DNA of 64,000 nt from Melieria omissa (lineage: Eukaryota > Arthropoda > Insecta > Diptera > Ulidiidae), in the NCBI GenBank assembly GCA_963971225.1, contig OZ020269.1, positions 17,792,921-17,856,920 on the forward strand, written 5' to 3'. A program made the translations under genes and the position numbers. This document shows, piece after piece, positions 1 to 11,699 of this stretch. Every line of letters starts with the position of its first letter. Within the stretch, counting starts at the first letter, position 1. The notes beneath the pieces are model-generated. The model was given only the letters and a program-made list of their open reading frames with translations. It was not told the origin of the DNA and did no database searches.

Positions 1-9
1 GACTCATCC

Positions 10-158
10 CTTCGATGTGAACCTACTTGTTTTTACAAATCTGCAAAAATCTCATGTTGGTGCTTGCAAATTCATCAAAACAGCTGCCCCAAATATTCAA
101 TTTTCTGCCGTTTCCAAACAAATCACAATTTCTTTACTAAACCAGGTTCACATCGAAG
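10..158. mobile_element. 149-bp inverted-repeat element (MITE-like)
   Basis: A perfect 15-bp inverted repeat (CTTCGATGTGAACCT) lies at 10-24, with its reverse complement at 144-158. The DNA between is AT-rich with no reading frame. The size and terminal inverted repeats fit a small non-autonomous DNA transposon. I could not find a clear target-site duplication, and the left flank is only nine bases from the window edge, so the superfamily is unassigned. It could also be a hairpin-forming sequence of another kind. Confidence 0.5.
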
Positions 159-264
159 CCCCAACTGCTTTTTAATTGATTTCCTTTCATTTTTCATTTG
201 AGCCCCATACGAGCAGCGCAATCGCGCAGCGCATCAGATTGGAGGGGGTTTTTTGATCCCACGC

Positions 265-280
265 GCCGCCGCCATCTTGG
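265..280 (+). promoter_or_regulatory. Candidate Pho/YY1-type site
   Basis: A GC-rich patch reading GCCGCCGCCATCTTGG sits in AT-rich DNA. It contains the GCCAT core bound by Pleiohomeotic/YY1 and extends to the fuller CCGCCATCTTGG form. One site alone does not make a Polycomb response element or promoter. The call rests on motif recognition only. Confidence 0.25.
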
Positions 281-299
281 ATTCTCGGGTCAAAGAAAA

Positions 300-760
300 A
301 ATGGAAAAAGAACCTTTAATTAGTTAATAAAAGATTAAAAACAAAAAAAAATCAATTGCCAAATTCCTTATCCCCCAAAAAAATTCTCAAAAAATACACT
401 ATTTACATGTATCGGCCCCCTTAAACCTTAAAAAAGCTGAAATTTCCTCCTTAAAAATTTAAAAAATTTCCTAAAATTTTTCTAAATAATTTTTTTCATT
501 ATAAACTGAGGAATTCAGCTTCTCATAAAAAAATAAAAGTATATTTTGTTTTTTTGATTGCCTTTTTATTCATTCAGCTTAAGCTTAACAACAACTTATT
601 ATAAATAAAAACTTAGATTGTTGAAATGCGTAAACTCCCTTCATTCATTTCATGAATTCTACACTTTGAAGCATAAAGTTTGATTAAATTAAATTAGGCA
701 CTTGAGCTTTCAATATTCAAAGATTCAGTGCCATTAGTGTTGTCAAATGTATACCCATCA
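300..760. other. AT-rich spacer, no gene seen
   Basis: A-rich and T-rich low-complexity DNA. Around 420-480 there are loose echoes of the 'ttaaaaatt...cctaaa' phrases that become regular in the satellite starting near 760, so this may be a decayed edge of that array. No supported reading frame. Confidence 0.5.
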
Positions 761-1976
761 AAATCTCTTAAACTTTCTCCTAAACATTTCTTGCTCCTAT
801 AAATTCTCTTAAAAGGCCAAGAATCTCCCAAATTTGGGAGAAAATCTCCTAAAGTTTCTCCTAAACAATTCTTCCTCTTTAAAAATTCTCCTAAAAGCTC
901 AAGAATCTTCTAAAGCTGGGAGAAAATTTCCTAAACATTCTCCTAAACAATTCTTCCTCCTTAAAAATTCTCATAAAAGGCCAAGAATCTCCTAAATTTA
1001 GGAGAACATCTTTTAAACTTACTCCTAAACAATTCTTCCTCCTTAAAAATTCTCATCAAAGGCCAAGAATTTTCTTTCTTTAGGAGACAATTTCCTAAAC
1101 TTCCTCCTAAACAATTCGTCCTCTTTAAAAATTCTCCTAAAAGGACAAGAATCTCCTAAATCTGGGAGAAAATCTCGAACACATTCTCCTAAAGAATTCT
1201 TCCTCCTTAAAAATTCTTTTAAAAGGCCAAAAATCTCCTAAATCTAGGAGAAAATCCTTTAAACTTACTCCTAAACAATTTTACCTCGTTAAAAATTCTC
1301 ATAAAAGGCCAAGAATCTTCTATATCTAAGAAGAAATCTCCTAAACTTCCTCCTAAACAATTCGTCCTCTTTAAAAATTCTTCTAAAAGGCCAAGAATCT
1401 CCTAAATCTGGGAGAAAATCTCTAAAACATTCTCCTAAAGAATTCTTCCTCTTTAAAAATTGTCTTAAAAAGGCAAAAATCTCCTAAATCTAGGAGAAAA
1501 GCTCCTAAAGTTTCTCCTAAACAATTCTTCTCTCTTAAAAATTCTCCTAAAAGACCAAGAATCTTCTAAATCTAGGAGGAAATCTCCTAAACTTCCTCCT
1601 AAACATAAAAGTCCAAGAATCTTCTATATCTAAGAGGAAATCTCCTAAACTTCCTCCTAAACAATTCGTCTTCTTTATTAATTAATTCTCCAAAAATGCC
1701 AAAATCTCTTAAATTTAGGAGAAAATCTCCTAAAATGTCTCCTAAAAACTCTTCCTCCCTAAAAATTCTCTTAAAAAGCCAAGAATCTCCTAAAATTAAG
1801 AGCAAATCTCCTAAACATTCTCCTAAACAATTCTTCCTCCATCAAAACTCTCCTAAAAGGCCGAAAATCTCCTAAATCTAGGAGAAAATCTATTAAACAT
1901 TCTCCTAAAGAATTCTTCCACTTTCAAAATGATTTTAAAAGGCCAAGAATCTCCTAAAGCTAGAAGGAAGTCTCCT
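760..1976. repeat. 82-bp satellite array with 3-unit higher-order structure
   Basis: About 15 tandem units. The landmark 'aagaatctcctaaatctaggag' recurs near 818, 901, 984, 1066, 1148, 1230, 1312, 1394, 1475, 1557, 1615 (after a shortened unit), 1700, 1783, 1863 and 1945, giving a period of about 82 bp. Many units carry the hairpin-capable phrase TCTCCTA-AATC-TAGGAGA (7-bp stem, 4-nt loop). Units at 1147-1393 and 1394-1640 repeat the same order of variants, a higher-order unit of about 247 bp. The short minus-strand frame over 1599-1805 is a by-product of the repeat. Confidence 0.9.
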
Positions 1977-1994
1977 GATCTGCCAAGACTGTGG

Positions 1995-2690
1995 TGTCGT
2001 TAGGTGGTTGATTCATAACTCAGGCTTCAACTTAGCGCTGTCTTCATTTATGGTTCAGTTTTGCTGTTATGGTTCAAATTTATATTCAAAGTAGTAACTC
2101 GTTTGTTATACGTGTATAAGGTCCTCTTTCGGTTTCTCCCCTAATTTTGTGCTTACTTGATTGATTTTATGAAATGAAATCTTTTATGGTTCATACTTGG
2201 TGTCATTGTTCAAATTAGTATCAAAATGTTTTTGAACAATTTAACACGTTTGATCTACTTGCAAGTGTACTAAGATCCTCTTTTGGTCCCAGGGTGCATT
2301 TATCTGATTTTATCCTTTATTGCTTGTATCGTTAGGTGGTTAATGGGTTAGTTCACAACTCAGGCTTAGAACTCAGTTTTGTCTCCATTCATGATTCATT
2401 CCTGTTGTCATGGCTCAAGTTTATGTCCCAATGGCTTTGAAACAATGAAATTCTTCGTATTAAGGTTCTTTTTCTTTCCTGGATATGTCCTTATTTCTCA
2501 ATATGTTTTTTTACTCGTGTACTGTAATCGTGTTTCTATTAAGGTCAATTTTTTCCCTGGGTTTGCCCTTTCTTCTTAGTGGGTTCAACTCACTGGGTTG
2601 GTTTACAGCTTAAACTTTATTTTGTTTCCATTTATTGTTCGTTCTTGCTGTCATATTTTGATATTTCGAGTCTTAAACCTTTTGTTACAA
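1995..2690. repeat. Degenerate tandem repeat, about 240-335 bp unit
   Basis: The phrase 'tcgttaggtggtt...aactcaggctt...tcatttatggttc' near 1996 returns at about 2330 and, more decayed, at about 2570. Shared sub-phrases such as 'aagatcctcttttggt' link the units. It follows directly on the 82-bp satellite. No coding content is supported. Confidence 0.6.
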
Positions 2691-5600
2691 ACTTTTTGCT
2701 GATGCTCGAAAATTCTTTGCATTGACTTATTCTTGAATCAATTAAAAACAAACAAGTAACAATTTCATGATTTTTTTTTTTAAACTAACATAAGAAAAGA
2801 CCGAGACGAATATTTTTAAAAATTATAAATGCATTTTCATATTTCTAAAAGTTCTGAAAAATTAAAAAAATGTATGAAAATTTCATACTTCCATAGAAAT
2901 TCTCCTATGAAATGTGACTACAATTTGACTCATTGTGATTCGCTGACACATTCTTTTAGTTAGAATTTCTTACAGTAATTTATTTTGCTATATCATTAAA
3001 TCAAGATTAATTATGAATTAATTAGCAAATGCAACGTGTAGTTGGTGAAAATACAAAATACACCAGCATGCAGTTTGTGTGTGTGTGTATAGAAAAATCT
3101 AACATTGCATTATGGCGATTTGCAGTGAGAAATATTTCGAGTGGCATTGATTTATTGCCGACTGTGAATATGTTGGTGTATTGTGTGCAATCTGAAAATG
3201 TTACATTAGGCATCTGTAGGGGATCGAAAATAACATATTTCACATATCATATAGGGGCTTTCACCCCAAGCGTTGATTTATTCATATATACAAAGAAAAG
3301 GGTCCCTTAATTTGGGTAACACTGACACATCAAACTCTGCTGGGCCCTAAGCAATTCAAGACCGATTTGTCATCATTTTAAATAGTGGTACCAATCAATA
3401 AACTTTGCCTTGTTTATAGTAAACTATAAAGTATCGCTTTGAAATTGTCTATTAGAGTTTTTTCGTATCCTTATTTTATTTGTTGCTAGGATTACTTAAT
3501 ATTTGTTTCCCTTTTTCTGTCTACTGTTTTTATTACATAAATTCCTATTCAACTTTACTGCTTAAAACAAAACGAATTGCGCCTTTTCCTAATTCTCAAT
3601 GTTGACACTCAATTTCCACTTCATTTGCTGACCTTAAACTTGCCTCAAAATATTGAAACCCACACAAAAACCCCGAACAACCAGCACCACCGAAATAATG
3701 CAAAATTTTTGCAGGACTCTGTGTCGTCGTGTATGTCCACCAGTCCGTTGGCTGTTAGCGCTGACTGTAAATCAACATTGACACAAACTTATGAAATGTG
3801 TCAACGCAAGATTCAACTTCATTTTTGATGCACAAAACAAAATTAAAAAAGAAATGCCAAGAAAATTAAAAATTGTGGTTAATTTCTTAATAGAAAATGT
3901 GATTACTTTTTACATATTTGTTCCTTCTTTTTTTTTGTTGTATTATGTTGCTATGTATTTGAAGCGAGCAGAAGGACCAGCGTAACCTACATTCTGATGA
4001 GATTTGTAGCGGCACAACTTCGGTGAATGGAAAAGTAGAAGCAAAAATAAAAATGTAATTTATCAAAATGGCTTTGTGTTCTCGCTGTTGTCCTATGCAA
4101 ATATTTTGCACAAAAAAAAGCAAAAGTACCTAAACCAATCAATGGGGATGAGAGCGGACTTATTTGATTTTGTAGTTATGTATATTTAAAATTCGCCTAC
4201 ATACATATAAATCAGAGCAATGTGGCATGTTTATAATTGAATTGTGGTCAAGCAATGAAGTAGTAGTAGCAGACGGCAAAAAATCCAATAAGGTTGCCGA
4301 GGGAGACGAACGAAATGGAAATTAGAAAATGTTCAATGTCGCCAGAAGATTGATGTGGCAACTCACCGAGCTGATAATAATTTCAGTCATTGCTATTTAT
4401 TGTTGGTGTAGGACGTTGAGAAGTTGCCGTGTACAAAATAAAGTAATTCAAGTTTATGCAGAATAACCCAAAGAGAAAATAGAGATTGAAAGTAAAGCAA
4501 GGGGGGGCGTAAAATTGCAAGGATAATAATGCGATTGGCCGTGTCACAATGATAATGAAACCAATGTTGATTTAGAGATTCAGAGTATAGAAAATACAGT
4601 TTGAGGAACACGAGATGAATGAAGAGAGGAAAGACAAATAAAAAGGACCAGTTGAATCTGACTTCAAGATCTGGTTGGGTCATGTCTTACGTATGAACAA
4701 TGAGTGTTCAGCTTCTGGCAATAAATTTGTTCGACACTGTTGTTGAAGTTTTATGACAAAGAGAGAGACCATGTCTCCAGGAAGTCCTCTCATCTCTTAG
4801 TCTGACCCATTGAAACTTTTGCAGCAATCCGCTAAACGCGGTAATGGGTTGATATGCTAATTTAAATCGATTCTTATTAAAGAACATATTTTTCATTGAA
4901 CAAAATCCCATTCCTGCCCTAACCGCACGCATGTTGCTGTTGCTACACTCGGAGCTCGTAAAAAGTTATCATCACAAATATTTGCCTCGCACAGTATCTA
5001 TGAGTGTGAATGTATTTTTGCGCCGTTCATGAATCATAAATGTTTATTTAAAAGTATAAAATGTATGTACGCGCAAATAAATGAAACAATTCCTTTGATA
5101 ATGAAGTTCAACAGAAATGTTATTGCCGATTAAAAGTGCTATTTATGTGTCTCGAAGCGTTGCACGTATTGAGCGAGTACCAACCAAACCATTGAAGTCT
5201 GTTCTCGGTCGTATTGGCTGCAAAGTGCGATAGCTGGCAAAGGCCGATAGTAAGGCCCCAGTGTATGAATAACTTTTCAATATCACTAGGTGCGCTTGCT
5301 TTATAAATAAAAACGCAAGAAATACTCTATAACAACAACAGGAACAGCTCGTGGCAGTCAAACAAACAACGCTGATAATTTTTTGCAAAAATAAGAAGAA
5401 AAACAATAATAAAAAAAATTAGAAATAAAATTTATGTAGCAAAAATTCGCTGCTCTGTAAGGAGAATAAGAAAAAAAATGTTGTCTTAAGTGGCAACAGT
5501 GAAAGTGAACACTCACACACACACACACACACACACCCGCACAAACAGAATCAAAAGCGAAAGACAACAAGTCAACAGCAATGAAAACAAAAGCGACAAG

Positions 5601-6320
5601 CTTGCAAAATGTTTAGTAAAGTAGCAAAACATTATTTTGCTACAATATTTTATTAGTGGTTACCAGACTGTCAGGAGCCATGGAAATTGAAACAACAAAA
5701 ACAACAACACAACTACGCACATATGTCGGAAATATACGTTTCATACTTGAAAGATCCCGAAATGAGTGTCGTTTTGCGTCAGCGTTGTTCAAGGTTAGAA
5801 AATAAAGCGCCTTGTTGTTGTTGTTGGTGGGAAAAACTTTATATATACTATATGTAAATGAAATTTGCTTACAAATATTTTCGAATATGGATATTGTTAG
5901 CTATAAACGTTGCGACATTAGTTCAAGCGCATAGAAAACCAGTTAAATTCATTGGATGAGTCAGTCAAGCTTGACAAAAAGTCTAAAAAAAGAACAAAAT
6001 TATTCGTGATTCATCATTTTGCGTTGTGAAATATAACTGATTTATTGATTGCTTATGTGTAAAGTACTAAACATATTTTATAATAATAACACTGCACAAC
6101 AAAATCAAACTTTTTTTCAAATAATAAGGTTCTGATAACGGATTCTGGTAGAGGGGGACTAAAAAAAATTCACGAATATCGGCGTTTTGAAAGCTCCGCG
6201 TTTTTTGCTCATTCTTATGGTGATTCGGCATATGAAAACCATGTAACCTTACATTTTAGGTATATGATGTGTTTAGTAATTTGATGTAAAATACTACGAA
6301 GAACATTTTTGTGGAGCATC
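2690..6320. other. Unique-looking AT-rich DNA, no gene recognised
   Basis: I see no recognisable protein domain, RNA gene or complete transposon. The two overlapping frames at 3022-3310 lie on opposite strands and have no family resemblance. A (CA)n microsatellite lies at about 5513-5536. CAA/TTG-type microsatellite DNA is present near 5330-5345, 5695-5712 and 5812-5826. Confidence 0.4.
5513..5536. repeat. (CA)n microsatellite
   Basis: About 12 uninterrupted CA dinucleotides inside CA-rich DNA. A simple repeat with no coding role. Confidence 0.9.
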
Positions 6321-6365
6321 TTAACCCTGTAACTCCTATATGTATGGGTCAATTTGACCCTTCTT
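6321..6365 (+). mobile_element. Single end of a TTAA-type element (relic)
   Basis: TTAACCCTGTAACTCC is followed by the near-palindrome GGGTCAATTTGACCC at 6346-6360. A TTAACCC start plus this kind of GGGTCAA/TTGACCC motif resembles ends of piggyBac-like MITEs. I found no matching right end nearby, so this is either a decayed one-ended relic or a chance match. Confidence 0.3.
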
Positions 6366-6479
6366 TTCTAAAATGCCAAAAATGTCCTAAAAACAGGACT
6401 TTTTAAGGATAAAATGTACCACAAAAATATTCGCCATAGAATTCTAATATAGGTCTCTGAATACATCAAAGCTCAGATA

Positions 6480-6960
6480 TGTGTTCCATGAATTCAAAAC
6501 GTTCATAAAAGTAACTAAAACTAAATTTCGAAAACTTAGTTAAAATACCACATGAAAATTTTCAGTTCATTGACAGTTTTTGTTATTTTTGTACCTTAAA
6601 ATTTATGAATTCGAGTTTTTTGTTCATCTCATGAACTAAAAACGTTCATACAAGTGAATATAACTTTGATTGGCTTAAACAAATTTTTTTAAACTCGAGT
6701 TTTCTGTCCGTTCCATGAACAGAAAACGTTCATATGGACAAGTGACCTTAACTTTTGTTGGTTTGAAAAATTCCTAAACATTTTGAGCACTTTTGAAATA
6801 AAATACCACATAAAAATTCTAAGTAAATCGGCAGTTTTGGTTTCAAGTTTTTGTCTAAGTTTCCTGTCGATTCCATGAACTAAAAAGTTCATAAAAATAT
6901 CTACAATGTTGGTTGGTTTGGGAAAAAAATTCCTAAAAATTTGGAATACTTTATCATATC
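6480..6960. repeat. Degenerate direct repeats with 'ccatgaac...acgttcata'
   Basis: The phrase 'ccatgaactaaaaacgttcata' recurs with changes near 6487, 6639, 6713 and 6873, together with 'aaaataccacat(g/a)aaaatt' and 'gttggtttg'. Spacing alternates between about 75 and 155 bp, suggesting a decayed tandem array. No protein is supported. Confidence 0.55.
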
Positions 6961-7060
6961 ACTGAAATAATAACGGTTCATCGGAATTTTTGAATTCTGA
7001 TTTTTCTATTGTTAAAAACTTTTGAGTAGTTATTTTAAAAACTATTTGAAAAGATTAAGT

Positions 7061-7363
7061 TTAACACGTTCGCGGACGTGAATGCTATAGCAGTCATTTT
7101 CATAGTGATGCAAAATGACGTGAATGCTATAGCATTCAAATTTTAAAGCCAATTTTTATTAGCTAAATTTTAAATAAACTGAAATATTTGTAAACAATAT
7201 GCTATACATATCATTCAATGTGTGCAATGGCTAAAATACGATAATCTGACAACTGCAACAATATATGTGTAATCAAATTTCAGATAGTTCTACTAGTTTC
7301 CACAAAAATTGACTGTATATTTTTGCAGCTCACTGACATTTTTACTGTCCGCGAACGTGTTAA
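7061..7363. mobile_element. TTAA-flanked piggyBac-like MITE, 303 bp
   Basis: Seventeen bases at 7061-7077 (TTAACACGTTCGCGGAC) reappear as a perfect reverse complement at 7347-7363. Both ends therefore carry TTAA, the target site duplicated by piggyBac-superfamily transposases, and the terminal repeat proper would be CACGTTCGCGGAC. The interior has no transposase. It holds an 18-bp perfect palindrome, TGAATGCTATAGCATTCA, at 7121-7138, and a partial repeat of that phrase upstream at 7078-7090. This reads as a complete non-autonomous element. Confidence 0.8.
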
Positions 7364-10335
7364 GATTCTGGCAACTCTGCAAGTTCAAAACATTCACGTT
7401 TGAGCCAATCTGAATAAAATATATTTTTAAGCAAATAAAAACCAAATCGAATGCTTACAAATACAAAGAAGCATCACCAACACCTCTGAACACTGAAGAA
7501 TCTTAGAGACGAACGTGAATTTGGTTGCAACAGTCCCCAAGCTGCTTGGAAATTGTTGTTGTTCTTAGAAGTTCCTTGATCGCAGAATATTGAAACTAAA
7601 GCGAGGCCTGGACCATCGGGATAGACCAATGAGAAGTGCAAGACATTTTGTGACGACTGTTGTGAACACATACAGAGTTTGACATACAGACAGTTTGAAA
7701 CTTGAGAGAGGGAATCCTGGACTTCGCCAAGTGTCTGGCAACATTAATCCTCTCAAGTATCTGTGTGCTAGTTCTTATTACTACACTGGGTTCTAAACTA
7801 TCTTGGAATCTGGACTCAACTTCTGAGGGTGCTGTGACTGCTGGGAGAGAGTACATGCCCCAACACCTGTTCTGGTCACTTTCGAGGTGTTTCCCAAAGA
7901 TTTTTCTTGACATTTCTTACTTACTTACTTTCTCTTACTTACTCTGGTATTTACTTACTTACTCTGGTACTTAGTTCCGCTTTTCGTCGCAAATTTCCAT
8001 GCAAACTAAGCAATGTCCATGAAATGATCTTCCAGTGCTGTCCAGTTATTCCTAGATGAGTCAAATATAAGACTGACCCACCCGTATTTGGTGTTGCTTT
8101 TCAAACACTCAACAGGAATCTCGATGGCAGCATGAAAAGTAAGACGAAGCGAGATAAAACAATCATTAATTTCGATCTTGATTTCACCAACTTTAAACGC
8201 CTAAGGAGCTCCATCTAGCACCACTAGAGATTCAACAGGGTCTATGAGAGGTCAGTTTGCCCAAACAGCCTAAACCAATCTTTCAAACACTTTACTCTCT
8301 ATCTGAAAACTCTTAAGACGGGTTTCATAAGAAATTAAAAAGTTTCATGAAATGAGCTCTTGACACGGTTTGCTCCTCAGCTATAATTTTTTGCACCAAC
8401 ATTTTCATAAAACGGGTTCAAAATGGTAACGAAAGGACCATTCTACGTTTAGGACAAATTGTTTTTTAATGCTACAACAAAACATAACTTTTATAAAAAA
8501 ACCCAAATTACACAAAAACGGCCCAAGTGATATAAAAGGGCTCACTTTTGGTCCAAATAGCCCAGAAATCGTTGAGATATGGCAAAAATATAGCTTAAAT
8601 TTCTATCTAAATCCCATGTACCACCTCAGTTATACTTAACTAAGAAGTCTTTCATATTTTCGTTGATAGAAGCACAGAATTATGCTTTTTTTCAGTATCC
8701 AGTCCAAACTTTCGTTGTGTAGTAAAATTGCATTAATCTTTCTTTCGAATGACCCAATTTGTCGAATGTGCTCCACTCCTGTCAAAGCGCTCTGAGACAA
8801 CAGGTCAGAGAATAGTCCTTAAATAATCCATAATGTTTCAATTACCGCAATGCAATTGCAGCAAAATGTCAAATAAATTTGTCAGATGTCGACAAGCTGT
8901 CAATTGTAAGGACCATACTTAACGGTTACATATTGAATTCCCTAGATTCTCGTTCAGTCTCTCCCCCCCCCTCTTTCTATTCCTCTCACTGTAACCAAAT
9001 GAAAACCTTTGTGTATTTTTAGCGAAATTGCATCGTAGTTTGATTAATTAAATGAAAATAAAATGAGATTAAATTGAATTGCATGTTATGTGTGTTCAAC
9101 TGCTGCTTCTGGTTCTTCTTCTTCTATATACATGCTAAAGCTCGTCATGCTTTGTTTAAAAATTCGCAAATAAAATTAAATCGATTGCAAGCAATGTGTG
9201 CGTCGCTTCGCTCGTTCGCGCTCCCATGCCTCCCACACCCACGCCCACTAACCCATTCAGGCAGCCAGCGTTTTTGTTTCAACTGCTCGTCACTCGACAG
9301 CTCATACACACAAACTCACACACACAAACACATATTCCGGATTTATTAGCACAGAAATATAGCATCGAAAGCGGCGAAAGTAAACTTGAAGTCTGAGTTG
9401 TCGAATATATGTTTTTATATATGTACACATGTACATACATACATATGTGCACATATATACATATATATGTGTGTGTATGTGTGTGTTTTGTATGCCAACA
9501 ATATGGCAGCCAGCTTACTTATACTTTTCTTCCTCTTATTTTATTCTTCCATCTCATTTCTTTAATTTTGTTTTTGCTGCCTTTTTTTGTTTTTGTGCGT
9601 TTGTACATTGGACATTTTGCCATTTTGGTTATTTGCTTGATGTTTATTCGATAATGATTAATGATTGCTTTCTTTTGGTGGTGCACAGACGAACAACAAC
9701 AACAACATCAACAACACAAAGTGCCATCATACAAAAAACTTAAATGAGAACAGGAAAGAAAATACCAAATCCAGGATAACGGTATATGGCTAAAGTTTTT
9801 GTTTTTGTTTTTTCGAACATATCCACAAAACGTCTGTGTTGGTCTGTCGTTTGTTGTTATGGTTTAAGTGTTGTTTTTTTTCGGCTTAACAGTCAGAAAT
9901 AGGAGAAATATTTGCTTTCGAGCAAATAAGACATTTTGTAATTTCGCTTTCGCCGTGTGACCGCGTAGCCAGGGCCGTTTCGTTTTGCGAGGAGCAAAAG
10001 TTTGTGCTGTCTCGATTGTAGGAGACTTCAATTAGCCATAATGATTGTATGGGTTTTCTATCAGGCGCACCTCAGGGTGAATGTTTCTGGAAGGAAATAT
10101 TGCCTACTTTTGCGCTAAAAGTTGTTCAATACAACAAGGATACTTTGGCTAATATATTCTTCATGAAGCTTAATTTTTTTAATTTTCATTAAACCTATTT
10201 ATTAGTTTGTTTTTGGGCCCTTTGGGTTATCCAACCTAAATACTCACCTTGTCTATGCTATCGTGATTCAGAAGAACGTGGCTTCAAGTTCAGTCTTTTT
10301 ACAGCATAGTTACTGCTAAGATATAGAAAAAGAAA
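7364..10335. other. Unassigned DNA with simple repeats
   Basis: No gene is recognised. A TTAC-rich minisatellite lies at about 7915-7977. Mixed ACAT/TG simple sequence lies at about 9405-9490, with CA repeats near 9305-9335. Minus-strand frames of up to 105 codons cover 7474-7913 and contain a short 'RTGVGA'-like string that could hint at a decayed LINE RNase H region, but too little lines up to call it. Confidence 0.4.
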
Positions 10336-10349
10336 AAACTGTACGGAAA

Positions 10350-10610
10350 AGAAGGGACCTCCTCTGCCACTGCCCGGCTCTTTCTAGACCAAGACGGGAA
10401 GCTCTAGACTCATCAGTCTTCGACAACCTGAATGACTTTAGAACAGGCAATATTAATGACCCAAATTAGAATCTCTCAAAGGACTTTTAGTAGACTCTGA
10501 CATTACTCCTTCCTTTCGATGGTATAACAATGACCCCAAATTGTGGCTTGTGTGTTTCTTGCAGCCATTAGCCCAGCCACCACCTCATTCTAACCTGACC
10601 TAACTCACCT
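10350..10610 (+). pseudogene. LINE ORF2 C-terminus plus 3' UTR (truncated copy 1)
   Basis: A 37-codon frame at 10356-10469 reads DLLCHCPALSRPRREALDSS followed by VFDNLNDF and a TAG stop. The 'LLCHCPALSR' phrase matches the zinc-knuckle tail that closes ORF2 in several arthropod LINE families of the I/Jockey/R1 group. After the stop comes a 3' UTR-like stretch with 'gatggtataacaatgacc', and the copy ends in a CCTAA-like tail ('ctaacctgacctaac'). Everything upstream is missing, as expected for 5' truncation during target-primed reverse transcription. The exact clade cannot be set from this much. Confidence 0.7.
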
Positions 10611-10616
10611 AGGCAG

Positions 10617-10908
10617 AAGAAGAGAACTCCTCCGCCACTACTCGGCTCTCTCTAGACGCAGATGAAAAGCTCTAGACTCATCACTCTTCGACAACATGAA
10701 TGACCTTAGAATAATCAATCTTAGTGACCTAAATTAGGATTTAACGACGAATTAAATTGGCTTACTTGGGCTCTGAAAGGACTTTAAGTAGACTCTTACA
10801 TTACTCCTTCCTTTCGATGGTATAGCAGTGATCCAAACTTGTGGCTTATGTGTGTCTTCCGGCCATTAGCCCAGCCACCACCTCATTCTAACCTTCCCTA
10901 ACTCACTG
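10617..10908 (+). pseudogene. LINE ORF2 C-terminus plus 3' UTR (truncated copy 2)
   Basis: A second copy follows directly in the same orientation. Its frame at 10624-10737 reads ELLRHYSALSRRR, an in-frame TGA, then KALDSSLFDNMNDL and TAG. The first two knuckle cysteines of copy 1 (LLCHC) have become Arg and Tyr. The 3' UTR shares 'cattactccttcctttcgatggtata' and 'gccattagcccagccaccacctcattctaacc' with copy 1, with an insertion of about 30 bp in the middle. It arose either by tandem duplication or by two insertions at one site. Confidence 0.65.
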
Positions 10909-10959
10909 CTTTGCACCTATTCTGCTTTGTCCACAGGAAAATAGATCAACTATTTGTTC

Positions 10960-11130
10960 AATTTCTTGTACGATAGTCTAGAAGATCTGGCTGATAAGAC
11001 CATCCGCTGTCTACTTAGCTTCTTAAAAACTCCAACTGGTTGACCGAGCGAGCGGTTTATTACTTGACCCCTTGTGGTATCACAATGGGCCTTCAAGATC
11101 TAAGTGTGCTCCTCCTCCTACATTCCTACT
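10960..11130 (+). pseudogene. LINE ORF2 terminal fragment, second subfamily
   Basis: Codons at 10975-11043 read SLEDLADKTIRCLLSFLKTP and end at TGA. This resembles the last residues of LINE ORF2 proteins ('..DL..L..FL..TGW'). The 3' UTR hallmark 'gtggtatcacaatgggcc' follows at about 11070, as in other copies in this window. It differs clearly from the two copies just upstream, so it is a separate subfamily. Confidence 0.5.
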
Positions 11131-11453
11131 TTACTTACAACAAACAATAGTAAAACCTCCGGTGAAGGTGCGACAATTTTCACAGAACTCATACTTTTTT
11201 ACTCAGGAGGCATGGTTTGCCATACTTATTGTTCAGGACTGAACATTGAGCATCTTATTTGTTTCTAAATCGATTCTTCATACTAAAGCTAAGAGTAAAT
11301 ACTATACTCCTTGATAAGTGCCTATAATTCTATTCCTCACATGTCAGTGCCCAACTCTGATCTAAAAATTGTATGAATCATACATTCTAGTGTACACAGA
11401 CTGAGCTTTCTTCTTTCAGCTTGAAACGCATAGATCCGCCTCAGGGCTTATCT

Positions 11454-11516
11454 ATATATCTTTTTTATCTATCTATCTATATATCTTTTTTATTATCTAT
11501 CTATTATCTATCTATA
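11454..11516. repeat. (TCTA)n microsatellite
   Basis: Interrupted TCTA/TATC tetranucleotide runs with 'ttttttat' breaks. A simple repeat. Confidence 0.85.
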
Positions 11517-11699
11517 CTTCAAATTAAATCCTGATATAACTTTTTGAAAAGACTTTTAAATCCAAATTTTTTTCTTAGTATTCAAGATAATTTTTTTCAA
11601 AGTGATTTTTTGCTAGTTTTGTATATAAAGAAGAAAAAACTGTGTTTATTATATAAAAAACAAAAAAATAATTCATTTGAGGGTTTAGTTACTAATCGA

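Noticed and set aside
760..1976. CRISPR-like array of regularly spaced repeats
   Set aside because: The whole 82-bp unit is repeated, with no unique spacers and no Cas genes, and the genome is that of an insect.
7474..7913. Minus-strand frames that might be LINE RNase H
   Set aside because: Only a short 'RTGVGA'-like string fits; the following RNase H motifs do not line up in any frame.
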